Assembly (NCBI RefSeq): GCF_003344785.1
Contig: NZ_QPMK01000018.1
Location: forward strand, 34,363-98,362
DNA: 64,000 bases
Direction: 5' to 3'
Source: Thalassococcus profundi
Lineage (GTDB): Bacteria > Pseudomonadota > Alphaproteobacteria > Rhodobacterales > Rhodobacteraceae
Within the stretch, counting starts at the first letter, position 1. Every line of letters starts with the position of its first letter. Of this stretch, positions 8,091 to 16,988 are shown in pieces. The notes under the pieces are model-generated. The model was not told the origin of the DNA. It saw only the letters and a program-made list of their open reading frames with translations, and did no database searches. Made by a program: the position numbers and the translations under genes.

Positions 8091-8999
8091 CTAATAGCCG
8101 CGCGCCCGGTCGACGAGGCCCGGAACCGGTGTGCCGTCGCGCAGCGCCCGCATGACCGACAGCGCATGCCGCGCGCCTTCGGTGGCATCGGTCTGGGCCG
8201 CCACATGCGGGGTGACGATCACGCGGGGATCCAGCCACATCCAGTGGTCCGAGGGCAGCGGTTCGGGATTGGTCACATCCAGCATGACGGACGAGATCTG
8301 ACCTGCGTCCAGCGCCGCGCGCAGCGCGTCGGTATCGAGATGCGCGCCACGGCCCGCATGAACGACGCAGGCGCCCCGGGGCAGGGCCGAAAGTGTCTCG
8401 GCGTTCAGGATGCCTCGCGTCTCGGGCGTCAGCGGCAGCAGGCAGATCAGCACATCGGACCGCGCCAGGAACCTCTTCATGTCGGAAGCCGCGAACATCG
8501 GCACCGCGCCGTCTGTGCCGGACCGCGAAAGCCCTGCCACATCGAAGCCGAGCGCCTGCAGGCTACCGGCGGTCAGCGTTCCGATCCGTCCCATGCCCAG
8601 GATGCCGACCCGGCGCGACCCGGCCAGAGCGACAGGGTGGCTTTGCCAGGTGCCCGCCCGGCCCTGATCCAGGTATCGCGGCATGTCGCGGTGCAGCATG
8701 AGCGTGGCCATCACCACCCAGTCGCGGACCATCGCCTCGATCCCCGGCGCCAGGGTGCGCGACAGCGCCACGCCGTCTGGCAGGGGCGGAAGATGGTCGA
8801 CACCCGCCCCGACGGAGATCACGGCGCGCAGGTTGGGATAGCGCGACAGATCGGCGGGCGGCACCCAGCAGGCGATCGCCGTCACCTGCGCCGGATCGGT
8901 AACGGCCTCTTCTCCGGGGATCAGGGGCAGCCCTTCGGCGGCAAAGAGCGATTGCCAGACCGGCAGCCGGGCGGGTGTGGAGGTGAACAGCAGGGCCAT
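8091..8999 (-). CDS. D-2-hydroxyacid dehydrogenase (glyoxylate/hydroxypyruvate reductase A-like)
   Basis: NAD(P)H-dependent reductase of 2-oxo acids such as glyoxylate or hydroxypyruvate. It has 302 residues, the typical size of GhrA-type enzymes, which have a short N-terminal domain. The Rossmann motif is GILGMGRIGTLTA; the catalytic Arg is in HAGRGAHLD, the Glu in LDVTNPEPLP, and the His in VTPHVAAQT. The start MALLFTSTPARLPVW at 8999 is the only ATG that gives the family N-terminus. It is convergent with the Lrp gene and lies about 100 bp from the GNAT gene. Substrate preference is inferred from family only. Confidence 0.8.
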   Translation of the reverse strand: MALLFTSTPARLPVWQSLFAAEGLPLIPGEEAVTDPAQVTAIACWVPPADLSRYPNLRAVISVGAGVDHLPPLPDGVALSRTLAPGIEAMVRDWVVMATLMLHRDMPRYLDQGRAGTWQSHPVALAGSRRVGILGMGRIGTLTAGSLQALGFDVAGLSRSGTDGAVPMFAASDMKRFLARSDVLICLLPLTPETRGILNAETLSALPRGACVVHAGRGAHLDTDALRAALDAGQISSVMLDVTNPEPLPSDHWMWLDPRVIVTPHVAAQTDATEGARHALSVMRALRDGTPVPGLVDRARGY

Positions 9000-9103
9000 C
9001 AGAGCGTCTCCTTGCGCACTGCCCGAGAGACGGGCGTGAGAATTGGGCAGTTCGCCGCGCCGGTCAGGCGCGAAGATGCCGGGTGGCAGAGCGGCGCATC
9101 CGC

Positions 9104-9940
9104 TCAGCCGAGGGCCTGGGACACCAGCGCATGGGTCCGGTATTCGGACGTCGTGCGCGCCTTCACACCGCGCACCATGGGCGTCCCGGTTCCGGTGACG
9201 GCGAGGCCGAGCCCCTCGATGAAGGGCACCAGCCCCAGATCTTCGTAGACGTCGATGCGCAAGGGCTGCCCCGCCATCCGGCAGGACGCCGCCGCCATCA
9301 GCGCCCGGGCCGCGGCCGCGTCGCGAGCCACCACCGGACCCAGCACATGACCCCGGCCGAACTGGCGCAGCATGGCAAAGCCACCCTCGGCGGTCAGCGT
9401 CTCGCCCGTCTCGGCGATCCGCGCGAGCAGCGCGCCGCGCTCCATGCCGCTTGCGGCGAAATCCATCTCCGCCAGCCGCTGCGGATCGGCCGGTCCGACC
9501 TGCACGTCGCATTCGGGCGTTGCCGCCCGGGCCGTTCCGCCCATCTGGATGATCCCGCCACTTTCGACGAAGCCGAGCTTGCGGTAGAGCGGCGTGCCCT
9601 CCGGCGTCGCGACGAGGCGCATCTCGCGGTCTTCCGCCTGCGCCATCGCCGCTTCCATCACCTTGCGGCCCAGGCCGCGGCCGCGCATGGAATCGTCGAC
9701 GATGATCATGTTCAGCGTTGCCACCGGGCCATGCAGCGAACACAGGGCCGTGGCGACCACTTGTCCGTCGGCCAGGCCGATCACGCCGCGGGAGACCGAC
9801 AGGTTCAGCGCCCAGTCCTCCACCCGATGCGCCCAGCCCACGGCCGTGGAAAGCGCCTGCGCGGCCTCCAGATGGGCCGGCGTGAATGCGACGATCTCGA
9901 CGGCGGAGAGGGCGGGGGAGGGGGTGTCACCTCTGGTCAT
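9104..9940 (-). CDS. GNAT acetyltransferase with YitH-like C-terminal domain
   Basis: Cytosolic N-acyltransferase of about 278 residues. The acetyl-CoA loop is in MIIVDDSMRGRGLGRKVMEAA, and PLYRKLGFVE is the usual final GNAT strand of the first domain. A second acetyltransferase-like domain follows (about residues 150-270), the architecture of YitH-type proteins. The start at 9940 has AGGA eight bases upstream. A paralogue of the same two-domain design lies at 13462-14334, with a deacylase, a HAD hydrolase and an oxidase between them. The acyl acceptor is probably an amine or amino acid from this catabolic region, but this is inference. Confidence 0.75.
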   Translation of the reverse strand: MTRGDTPSPALSAVEIVAFTPAHLEAAQALSTAVGWAHRVEDWALNLSVSRGVIGLADGQVVATALCSLHGPVATLNMIIVDDSMRGRGLGRKVMEAAMAQAEDREMRLVATPEGTPLYRKLGFVESGGIIQMGGTARAATPECDVQVGPADPQRLAEMDFAASGMERGALLARIAETGETLTAEGGFAMLRQFGRGHVLGPVVARDAAAARALMAAASCRMAGQPLRIDVYEDLGLVPFIEGLGLAVTGTGTPMVRGVKARTTSEYRTHALVSQALG

Positions 9941-10062
9941 GGTAGCGGTCCTGCTTCGTTCCCCCGAAGCGTAGCGGTCCGGCCGTGGCATCATTGGCTT
10001 GATCGCGGCGGGCGGCGGCAGTTTCGGTCAGACTGCGCCGGGCAAGGCCGCAGAAAATGCCG

Positions 10063-11187
10063 TCACGCGGCGAGGCTTTCCCCCAGCTGCCGGATCAGCG
10101 CGCAGGCGGCCTGCAACTCGTCGCGGTGCAGGTGCTCTTCCGGCTTGTGGGCGCGCGAGATATCACCCGGACCGCAGACGATGGACGGGATTCCCACCGC
10201 CTGGAAAAGTCCCGCCTCGGTGCCGAAGCTGACAGCATCCAGCGGGCGCTGACCGGTGAGGTCGGCAAGGCGTTCCGCCAGAGGGTGGTAGGCCGCGAGT
10301 GCCAGGGCGGGATAGGTGGAAATCGTGTCGCAGCGGGCACCTGCCGCCTCTGCCGCGTCGCGCACGGGTGCAAGCAGCGCCATCGGATCGACCCCGGCGA
10401 TGGCGCGGGCCTCGATCTCGGCCACCGCGGTGTCGGGGATGATGTTGAGCGCCTGCCCGCCGGAAAGCGTGCCGATCTGCAGGCTGGACCAGGGTGGCGC
10501 GAAGCGCGTGTCCTGCGCGCCCTGTGTCAGCGCGGCGGCCTGGGCGACAGCGGCCTCGAGCACCGGCACCAGCGCGTGAATGGCATTTTCTCCCAGATCG
10601 GACCGGGATGAGTGGCCCGCCGTTCCCGACGCGGTGACGCGGATCGCGGACTTTCCCTTGTGCGCCAGCACCGGAACCAGGTCCGTCGGCTCACCGATGA
10701 TCGCGCCCTGCGGCGGCGCGCAAAGATCGGGCAGCGCCGCCAGCAAATGCGGCACGCCGCGGCATCCGGCCTCTTCGTCATAGGAAAGCGCCAGGTGGAT
10801 CGGCACCGGCAGGTTCATCGCCGCTAGTTCGGGCACCATGAAAAGCGCGGCGGCGACGAAGCCCTTCATGTCGCAGGCTCCGCGTCCGATCAACCGCCCC
10901 GCGTCCTCTCGCAGGACGAAGGGATCGGCCTGCCAGCCCGGTTCCATCGCCGGGACCACATCAAGATGGCCCGAGAGGACGAAGCCCGGCCTGTCGACCG
11001 GCCCGATGCTGGCAAAAAGGTTGGACCTGTCGCCCTCGGGACCGGGCAGCACATGCGCGACGATCCCCTGCGCGGACAGCCAGTCGCGGACGAACTCCAC
11101 GATCGGGGCGTTCGGCCGACCGACCACGCTGTCAAAACCGACCAGCCTGGCCAGCATCTCATCCACGCTCAGGGGGTCATTCGTCAT
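10063..11187 (-). CDS. M20-family deacylase, acetylornithine deacetylase (ArgE)-like
   Basis: Zinc-dependent amidohydrolase that removes an N-acyl group from an amino acid. The 374-residue protein shows the M20 metal ligands and catalytic residues in order: LSGHLDVVPA (His/Asp), GACDMKGFVAA, SYDEEAGCRG (catalytic and metal Glu) and the late His in RAHKPEEHL. The start at 11187 has GAGGAG seven bases upstream; the frame upstream of this is not protein-like. ArgE-type length and motifs fit, but in this setting between two acetyltransferases and a DAO oxidase it may act on another N-acetylated diamino acid rather than in arginine synthesis. Confidence 0.8.
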   Translation of the reverse strand: MTNDPLSVDEMLARLVGFDSVVGRPNAPIVEFVRDWLSAQGIVAHVLPGPEGDRSNLFASIGPVDRPGFVLSGHLDVVPAMEPGWQADPFVLREDAGRLIGRGACDMKGFVAAALFMVPELAAMNLPVPIHLALSYDEEAGCRGVPHLLAALPDLCAPPQGAIIGEPTDLVPVLAHKGKSAIRVTASGTAGHSSRSDLGENAIHALVPVLEAAVAQAAALTQGAQDTRFAPPWSSLQIGTLSGGQALNIIPDTAVAEIEARAIAGVDPMALLAPVRDAAEAAGARCDTISTYPALALAAYHPLAERLADLTGQRPLDAVSFGTEAGLFQAVGIPSIVCGPGDISRAHKPEEHLHRDELQAACALIRQLGESLAA

Positions 11188-11388
11188 GCCATTTCTCCTC
11201 GGTTGCATCGCCGCGGACACCATGCGCGATTTCGGTCGGGCGGCGGAGCCGACTTCCGGCGGCGTCCGGCACGCTCTGCTGCAAGGCACGATGCAAACGC
11301 AATTTCATGCCTCTGGCCGGGCGAAGCCAGCACCTCTTTGGGCCGAGAGTGTCGATGCTGAAGGGAGGACACCACATCGGAGATACCC

Positions 11389-12054
11389 ATGACCTTCCGC
11401 CCCAAGTTCATCAGTTTCGACTGCCACGGCACCATGATCTATTTCGACATGGCCGGGGCGGCGCGCGACCATTACGGCGCGCAGCTGTCGCCCGAGCAAA
11501 TGGACGTCTTCATCCGCGATTTCTCGGCCTACCGGCTGGACGAGGTCCTGCAGGATTTCAAACCCTACGCCGAGGTTGTTCACAACGCGCTCGAACGCAC
11601 CTGCAAGCGCAACGGCGTGGCCTTCGATCCGGCGGTCGCTGCGGAGATCTATGACCGCGTGCCCACCTGGGGACCCAACCCCGACGTACCCGCTGGCCTG
11701 TCCCGCGTGGCGGAAGAATTCCCGCTGGTGGCGTTGACGAATTCGATGAACGAACAGATCCCGGATAACATCGCCAAGCTCGGCGCGCCGATCGCCCATG
11801 TGCTTACGGCGGAAAGCGCCGGCGCCTACAAGCCGCACATGCAGGCCTTCGAGTATATGTTCGACACCCTGGGCTGCGGGCCGGAAGACGTGCTGCACGT
11901 CTCCTCAAGCTTCCGCTACGACCTGATGACCGCGCATGACCTGGGCATCACCAAAAAGGTCTGGGTCAATCGCGGTCACGAGCCCGCGAACCCCTATTAC
12001 GGCTACACCGAGGTGCCGGACGTGTCGCACCTGCCCGCGGTTCTGGGCCTCTGA
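11389..12054 (+). CDS. HAD-superfamily hydrolase, L-2-haloacid dehalogenase type
   Basis: Cytosolic HAD hydrolase of 221 residues, the size of type II haloacid dehalogenases. Motif I is SFDCHGTMIYFD with the nucleophilic Asp near residue 11; motif II is in ALTNSMNE; the motif III Lys is in SAGAYKPHMQAFEYM; the end of the core reads HVSSSFRYDLMTAHDLG, as in dehalogenases. It may be a dehalogenase or a phosphatase acting on a small metabolite. Four bases separate its stop from the next start, so it is co-transcribed with the DAO oxidase that follows, suggesting a role in the same pathway. Confidence 0.8.
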   Translation: MTFRPKFISFDCHGTMIYFDMAGAARDHYGAQLSPEQMDVFIRDFSAYRLDEVLQDFKPYAEVVHNALERTCKRNGVAFDPAVAAEIYDRVPTWGPNPDVPAGLSRVAEEFPLVALTNSMNEQIPDNIAKLGAPIAHVLTAESAGAYKPHMQAFEYMFDTLGCGPEDVLHVSSSFRYDLMTAHDLGITKKVWVNRGHEPANPYYGYTEVPDVSHLPAVLGL

Positions 12055-12057
12055 GCG

Positions 12058-13347
12058 ATGAAGTTCGCATCCTACTGGCACGACACGGCGCCGGTCTTCG
12101 ACGGCGGGCGCACCGGTCCGGTCGAGGGCCGGTATGACGTCGCGGTCATCGGTGCCGGCTTCACCGGGCTCAATGCCGCGCGCAAGCTGGCCCGGGAGGG
12201 TCTGCGCGTCGCGGTGCTGGAGGCCGCACATGTCGGGGCAGGGGGATCGGGCCGCAACGGCGGGCATCTGAACAACGGCATCGCCCATGGCTATGCCGAT
12301 GCCCAGTCCCATCTCGGGGCAGAGCGGGCGCGGCGCCTGTACCGCGCGTTCGACCGCTCGATCGAGATGATCGAGGATGTGATCGCGGAGGAAGGCATCT
12401 CCTGCAACTTTCGCCGCTCGGGCAAGCTCAAGCTGGCGTCGAAGCCAAGCCACGTCGCCGGTCTGCGCGCCAATCAGGACCTGGTCGCGCGCGAGGTCGA
12501 TCCCGCCACCCGCTGGGTCGACCGGGCCGGTCTGAAGAACGAGATCGGCTCCGCCGGATTCCACGGCGGCATCCTGTTCGAGAAATCCGCCATGATGCAC
12601 ATGGGCCGCTACGTGACCGGCCTCGCGGCTGCCGTCACGCGCCACGCTGGAGAGATCTGGGAAAACGCGCCGGTCACCGGGCGCGGCAGGACGCGGAACG
12701 GCTGGACGCTGGAGACGCCGCGCGGGACCCTGCACGCGGACACGGTGATCGCTGCGACCGGGGCCTATTCGGCGCGGGTGCCCGGGGCGCCGCTGAAGCA
12801 TTTCCGCAAGCGCATCATTCCCATCGCGTCCTTCGTGATTGCCACCCGGCCGCTGACCGATGCCGAGGTGGCGCAGACGATGCCCGGCAACCGGACCTGC
12901 GTGACGTCGCTGAACATCGGCAACTACTTCCGCCTCTCGCCCGACAATCGCCTGATCATCGGTGGGCGGGCCCGCTTTTCTGCCCGGTCCGACCAGAAAT
13001 CCGACGCCGCCTCGGGCGAGATCCTGCGCGCGGCGATGACCGGCATCTTCCCGCATCTGGCCCAGGTGGAGGTCGACTATTGCTGGGGCGGGTTGGTCGG
13101 TCTGACCCGCGACCGCTTCCCCCGCGCCGGTGAGGCCGACGGCATGATCTACGGTATGGGCTACTCCGGCCACGGCGCGCAGCTGTCGACGCTCTTGGGG
13201 CAGGTGCTGGCCGATCTGGCGATGGGGCGCAAGGACACCAATCCGCTTGAAGGGCTGGACTGGCCGGCCGTGCCCGCGCTCAACGGCAAGCCGTGGTTCC
13301 TGCCGCTGGCAGGGCTTTGGTTCGGATTGAAAGACCGGCTGTCCTGA
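12058..13347 (+). CDS. DAO-family FAD-dependent oxidoreductase, gamma-glutamylputrescine oxidase (PuuB)-like
   Basis: FAD-dependent amine oxidase of 429 residues. It opens with MKFASYWHDTAPVFD, a leader seen in PuuB-like oxidases, then the FAD motif VAVIGAGFTGLNAARKLAR and GSGRNGGHLNNGIAHG. The C-terminal signature is YGMGYSGHGAQLSTLLGQ, and CWGGLVGLTRDRFPRAG corresponds to the late FAD-contacting region. It would oxidise a primary or secondary amine to an aldehyde with ammonia release. It follows the HAD gene in a two-gene operon. The substrate could be a polyamine derivative or another omega-amino compound. Confidence 0.8.
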   Translation: MKFASYWHDTAPVFDGGRTGPVEGRYDVAVIGAGFTGLNAARKLAREGLRVAVLEAAHVGAGGSGRNGGHLNNGIAHGYADAQSHLGAERARRLYRAFDRSIEMIEDVIAEEGISCNFRRSGKLKLASKPSHVAGLRANQDLVAREVDPATRWVDRAGLKNEIGSAGFHGGILFEKSAMMHMGRYVTGLAAAVTRHAGEIWENAPVTGRGRTRNGWTLETPRGTLHADTVIAATGAYSARVPGAPLKHFRKRIIPIASFVIATRPLTDAEVAQTMPGNRTCVTSLNIGNYFRLSPDNRLIIGGRARFSARSDQKSDAASGEILRAAMTGIFPHLAQVEVDYCWGGLVGLTRDRFPRAGEADGMIYGMGYSGHGAQLSTLLGQVLADLAMGRKDTNPLEGLDWPAVPALNGKPWFLPLAGLWFGLKDRLS

Positions 13348-13436
13348 GGGGGCCTGGACCGTGTTGCGCCCGGTCGGGTTCGGGGCATCATCGACACCGC
13401 CGAGGCCGCGTTTGCGGATTCCGTCGGCGGCGTGGG

Positions 13437-13464
13437 TGAGGCCGGTCTTGCGCGACAGGCCTCA
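13437..13464. terminator. Hairpin between convergent oxidase and GNAT genes
   Basis: TGAGGCC and GGCCTCA form a 7-bp stem with a 14-nt loop. The right arm overlaps the stop codon of the GNAT gene at 13462. It lies in the 114-bp spacer between convergent genes and has no U-tract. Confidence 0.35.
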
Positions 13465-14334
13465 GCCGAGCGAATGCGCCGCGAGACCGTAATAGACCAG
13501 CCCCTCGGTCGCGCGGCGATTCGCCCCCAGGTGCATTTCCGTCACCGTATCGAACTGCCGCATACCGGCGGCGGTCACCAGCCCGCGCAGGGCCTCGTTC
13601 TCTCCGGGGGTGTCGATCCGCACGAAGCCGCCCCGCGCCTGCCGGAGAAGCTGGGCGACAATCTGCACCGCGGTCTCTTCGGTGTCGGCCACCAGCGGGC
13701 CGATCAGATCGCCCTTGCCAAAGCGCCGCCGCAGGGCAAATCCGCAGGGCCGTCCGGCGCGCCAGGCCACCACACCGGCGGACACCCCCAGCAGCGCGTC
13801 GATTACCGCTCTGCGGTCCAGCCCGTAAGCCGTCCTGTCCATCTCGCGGACCGTGTCGTGATCCTCGGGCGAAAGCTCTGTGAGTTCGAGCCCTGGGATC
13901 GCGGGCACCTCCGGTACGCGAACGACATGGCCCTGGTGCTGGTAGACGGTCATCACATGGCGGAACCCGGCGTTCAGATACAGGCGGTAGCCTGAGCGGG
14001 TCGCGTTCAGGCGCATGTCGCGCCCCTCGCAATCCTTCATGATCCGCTGAAGCAGGAAACGCCCACCACCCCGCGCCTGCAGACGCGGCGGTGTGACCAT
14101 CATGCCCAGCATGGCGAAATCCTCGCCGGTCGGGAAATGCATGGCAGAACCGAGCGGGCGGCCGATTTCGTCCAGGGCGATATAGCCTTCGCCAAGCTGC
14201 ATCAGCAGTTCCAGGTCGCTGTCCCGGTGCGGCCAGAAAACGCTGACGGTCAACTCGTGCAGCAGTGCCCGATCCCTGGCGGCGATCCGTGCCACCTGCG
14301 CCTCGTAAGCGTCGATGCGAAGAGTGTCGTTCAA
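13462..14334 (-). CDS. GNAT acetyltransferase, paralogue of the gene at 9104
   Basis: Two-domain N-acyltransferase. The first domain carries the cofactor loop in PPRLQARGGGRFLLQRIMKD and YRLYLNAGFRHV; the C-terminal domain (about residues 155-285) corresponds to the YitH-type second domain. I favour a TTG start at 14334, giving 290 residues, because a strong GGAGG sits five bases before it and the protein then begins LNDTLRIDAYEAQ. The ATG at 14439 lacks such a site and its extension looks non-coding. It is convergent with the oxidase at 12058. The resemblance to the GNAT at 9104 suggests an old duplication within this locus. Confidence 0.7.
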   Translation of the reverse strand: MNDTLRIDAYEAQVARIAARDRALLHELTVSVFWPHRDSDLELLMQLGEGYIALDEIGRPLGSAMHFPTGEDFAMLGMMVTPPRLQARGGGRFLLQRIMKDCEGRDMRLNATRSGYRLYLNAGFRHVMTVYQHQGHVVRVPEVPAIPGLELTELSPEDHDTVREMDRTAYGLDRRAVIDALLGVSAGVVAWRAGRPCGFALRRRFGKGDLIGPLVADTEETAVQIVAQLLRQARGGFVRIDTPGENEALRGLVTAAGMRQFDTVTEMHLGANRRATEGLVYYGLAAHSLG

Positions 14335-14556
14335 ATCCGCCGCCTCCGGTCCGGCCGAGTCTGCGACCCGGTAAATACATCGCGGCGCGTTGCGCGCGCC
14401 AGTTCTGCTCAAGGTCGGCGCATCCGTTCCGGGCTGCAACAGCCGACCTTCCCGAACCCTAACGGCAGACGCATAGCAGGTTCACCCATTTTCGACTGAT
14501 ATTCGGTAGTTTATGCCCATTTCTTGCGCGCCGCAAAGATATCGGAACGCCTTCGG

Positions 14557-15891
14557 TCATCGTTCGTTCGAGACTCGGCCGAGAACCCTGTCCAGGGTCT
14601 CGATGAACCGGTCGACGTGATCCGGCTGGCAGACGAGCGGGGGGCGGATCTTCAGGGTATCCTCGTTGGCCCCCGTGGTGCTGATCAGCACGCCCTCGTC
14701 CCGCATCCCGTTGACCACATCGAGCGCCATGCGCCGGCGCTGCTGGGCCGGGCTGTCCGAAGTACCGATATCGACACCGATAAAGAGCCCGGCTTGACGG
14801 ACCGCTCTCAGCATTTCGTGGCGGTTCGCCAGCGCCCCGATCCCGTCACGCAGGCGCGCGCCGATCCGAGTAGCTTGGCCGGGGATGTCATCGCGTTGCA
14901 GAACGGTGAGCACCGCGTCGGCGGCGGCGATGCCCACCGTGTTGCCGGCGAAGGTGTTGGAATAGCGCGCCGTCTGTCCGAAACTTTCCATCGGGTCGCG
15001 CCGGCCCACGACCGCGCCGATGGGAAAGCCGTTGCCCATCGGTTTGCCCAGCGTGGCGAGGTCCGGCACGATCCCGTGCCGCTCGAACCCCCACATATGT
15101 GCGCCGGTGCGGCCAAAGCCGGGCTGCACCTCGTCCGCGATCACCAGCCCGCCGGCCGTACGCACGGCGTCCACGCCGCCCGCGATGAAGCCCGGCGGGT
15201 CGATCCAGACGCCGTCGCTGGAAAAGATGCTGTCGAAGAGCAGCGCGGCTACACCGATGCCGCGCCGGTCCAGATCGTGGATCGCCGCCGTGACCTGCGC
15301 GGTGAAATGCGCCTGTGCCTCCCCGGCGGGAACGCCGGCCGGTCCGGGCAGGTCGATCATCCGCACCGAGGGGCTGAGCCGGACGGCGTCACCCAGGTTC
15401 GGCGACACCTCCGCCACCGCGGCACTGGTGCCGTGATAGGCATAGGACGAAACGATGACGCCCTCGTGGCCGCTGACATGGCGGGCGATCCTGAGCGCCA
15501 GGTCGTTCGATTCGCTGCCCGTGCAGGTAAAGACGACGCGGTCCATCGCCTTTGGAAAGGTCGCGACGAGCCGTTCGGCATAGTCGACCAGCCGGGGTTC
15601 CAGGTAGCGGGTGTTGGCGCTGATCCGCGCGGCCTGGTCGGCCATGGCGGCGGTGATCTCGGGGTGGCAGTGACCCAGCGAGGGTACGTTGTTGTAGAAA
15701 TCCAGATAGGCCCGGCCATCGGGATCGTAGAGCCACATGCCCTCGCCGCGCACGACATGCACCGGGGTGCGGTATTGCAGCCGGTAGGAGGCGCCCAGCA
15801 CCGCGTCGCGGCGGGCGATCAGCGCCGCCTCGCGCTCCGGCAGCGCGGTTTCGCCGGGACGGTAGCGGTTGGGCATGAGATCCGTGGTCAT
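14557..15891 (-). CDS. AGXT2L-type class III PLP enzyme, probable amino-alcohol phosphate phospho-lyase
   Basis: Fold-type I PLP enzyme of 444 residues. The Schiff-base Lys is K283 in TLGKPMGNGFP; DEVQPGFGR is at 253-261. The N-terminal half (YLDFYNNVPSLGHCHPEI at 63-80, NTRYLEPRLVDYAERLVATF, then TGSESNDLALRIARH) and the end (GLFIGVDIG, DTLKIRPPL) match the vertebrate AGXT2L1/PHYKPL proteins better than ordinary aminotransferases. These eliminate phosphate and ammonia from phosphoethanolamine or 5-phosphohydroxylysine. It overlaps the upstream kinase gene by one base. A kinase directly upstream supports the phospho-lyase reading. An ordinary omega-aminotransferase remains possible. Confidence 0.75.
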   Translation of the reverse strand: MTTDLMPNRYRPGETALPEREAALIARRDAVLGASYRLQYRTPVHVVRGEGMWLYDPDGRAYLDFYNNVPSLGHCHPEITAAMADQAARISANTRYLEPRLVDYAERLVATFPKAMDRVVFTCTGSESNDLALRIARHVSGHEGVIVSSYAYHGTSAAVAEVSPNLGDAVRLSPSVRMIDLPGPAGVPAGEAQAHFTAQVTAAIHDLDRRGIGVAALLFDSIFSSDGVWIDPPGFIAGGVDAVRTAGGLVIADEVQPGFGRTGAHMWGFERHGIVPDLATLGKPMGNGFPIGAVVGRRDPMESFGQTARYSNTFAGNTVGIAAADAVLTVLQRDDIPGQATRIGARLRDGIGALANRHEMLRAVRQAGLFIGVDIGTSDSPAQQRRRMALDVVNGMRDEGVLISTTGANEDTLKIRPPLVCQPDHVDRFIETLDRVLGRVSNER

Positions 15892-16988
15892 CAGCTTGCG
15901 TCTTCCTGGTTTGGTGCGGGCAGCGGGGAGACCAGCGCCGTCTCGATTGCAGACTGTGCGTCCCGCGTGTCAAGCCGCGACAGGATCGCCAGTCCGCGTT
16001 CCGCCCGCGCGATGTTCTTGTTGATATAGGCGGCCTGATCCGGAAACAGATGGGACCGCCAGGCATTGATGAGCACAAGCGCCGCCTGCCGGGCCCGCAT
16101 CAGCCCGACCAGAACCCGGCGGTCGAGCGCGGAGAGCGGAATGACGCTGGCATAGCCCGCGATCAGCGCCTCCGCCCCGCCCAGCGGCTGCCCTGAATCG
16201 GTGACCATGTGGCCCGCGGCGATGGCCAGGTCTTGGAGACGCGGGTTCCAGCCGCCGTCGCCGAAATCGATAAAACCTGTGCCGCTGTCGGTCAGCAGCA
16301 TGTTGTGCGGGCTGAGGTCGTTGTGGGTGATCTGCCAGTCGAGCGCGCCCAGATGCGGCGCGACCTGCTCTGCGTGGTCCGCCATGGCGCGGCGCACCAG
16401 GTCGGAGAGCGGGCCCGGTTCGAGATGACGGGAGAGGGCGGAAAGCTCCGGCCAGCATCCCACATGCCACAGGACCGCGCGCCGTGCACCGGGCGGGTTG
16501 CATAGGCTCAGCGCAAGGGACAGCCGGGCGAGGGACTGCCCGGTGCCGAAGACCGTGGCCGCCGTCTGCGCCGCGTCATGCAGCGGCGTGCCGTCCAGCC
16601 GGGTCTGCAGGTAGCCGCAGGTTTCCCCGTCGTGGAACATCGCGCTGCCGCCCTGCGTCGGGATCAGCCGGGGCGCGATCACCGTGGCGTCGGGTTCGAG
16701 CCCGGCCAGCACCCCTGCCTGAAAGGCAAAGCTTTCACGCGCCTCAAGCCGCGAAGAGGTCTTGAGGATCAGGCGCCGGTCGCTTGTCGTGCGGACCTCG
16801 TCGGTCCGCTCCACCTCCGAGGCGAGCGGGACGATCTCTGCCGCGATGCCGTAATGCCGCGCAAGGAAGGCCGCAGGCCGGTCCGGGCCGCCGTGTTCCG
16901 GCCGTTCGCCCAGCGGCGCGAGCGCCGCCCGGAACCAGCCGTCCGGAAGCGAACCGGACACGTGCCGGAGATCGGGCAGGGTGGTCAT
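15891..16988 (-). CDS. APH-family kinase, hydroxylysine kinase-like
   Basis: Small-molecule phosphotransferase of the aminoglycoside-phosphotransferase fold, 365 residues. K76 (RRLILKTSS) is the ATP-binding Lys, HNDLSPHN at 222-229 is the catalytic loop with Asp and Asn, and DFG is at 241-243 (FIDFGDGGWNPR). It would use ATP to phosphorylate a hydroxyl group. It overlaps the dehydratase-like gene by four bases and the phospho-lyase-like gene by one, so it is tightly coupled to both. The combination matches hydroxylysine kinase plus phosphohydroxylysine phospho-lyase in animals. Ethanolamine or 1-aminopropan-2-ol kinase are alternatives. An antibiotic-resistance role is unlikely in this context. 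Confidence 0.75.
   Translation of the reverse strand: MTTLPDLRHVSGSLPDGWFRAALAPLGERPEHGGPDRPAAFLARHYGIAAEIVPLASEVERTDEVRTTSDRRLILKTSSRLEARESFAFQAGVLAGLEPDATVIAPRLIPTQGGSAMFHDGETCGYLQTRLDGTPLHDAAQTAATVFGTGQSLARLSLALSLCNPPGARRAVLWHVGCWPELSALSRHLEPGPLSDLVRRAMADHAEQVAPHLGALDWQITHNDLSPHNMLLTDSGTGFIDFGDGGWNPRLQDLAIAAGHMVTDSGQPLGGAEALIAGYASVIPLSALDRRVLVGLMRARQAALVLINAWRSHLFPDQAAYINKNIARAERGLAILSRLDTRDAQSAIETALVSPLPAPNQEDAS

Noticed and set aside
15891..16988. Aminoglycoside resistance gene
   Set aside because: The APH fold is shared with many metabolic kinases. Overlaps with catabolic genes on both sides and the pairing with a phospho-lyase-like protein favour metabolism.
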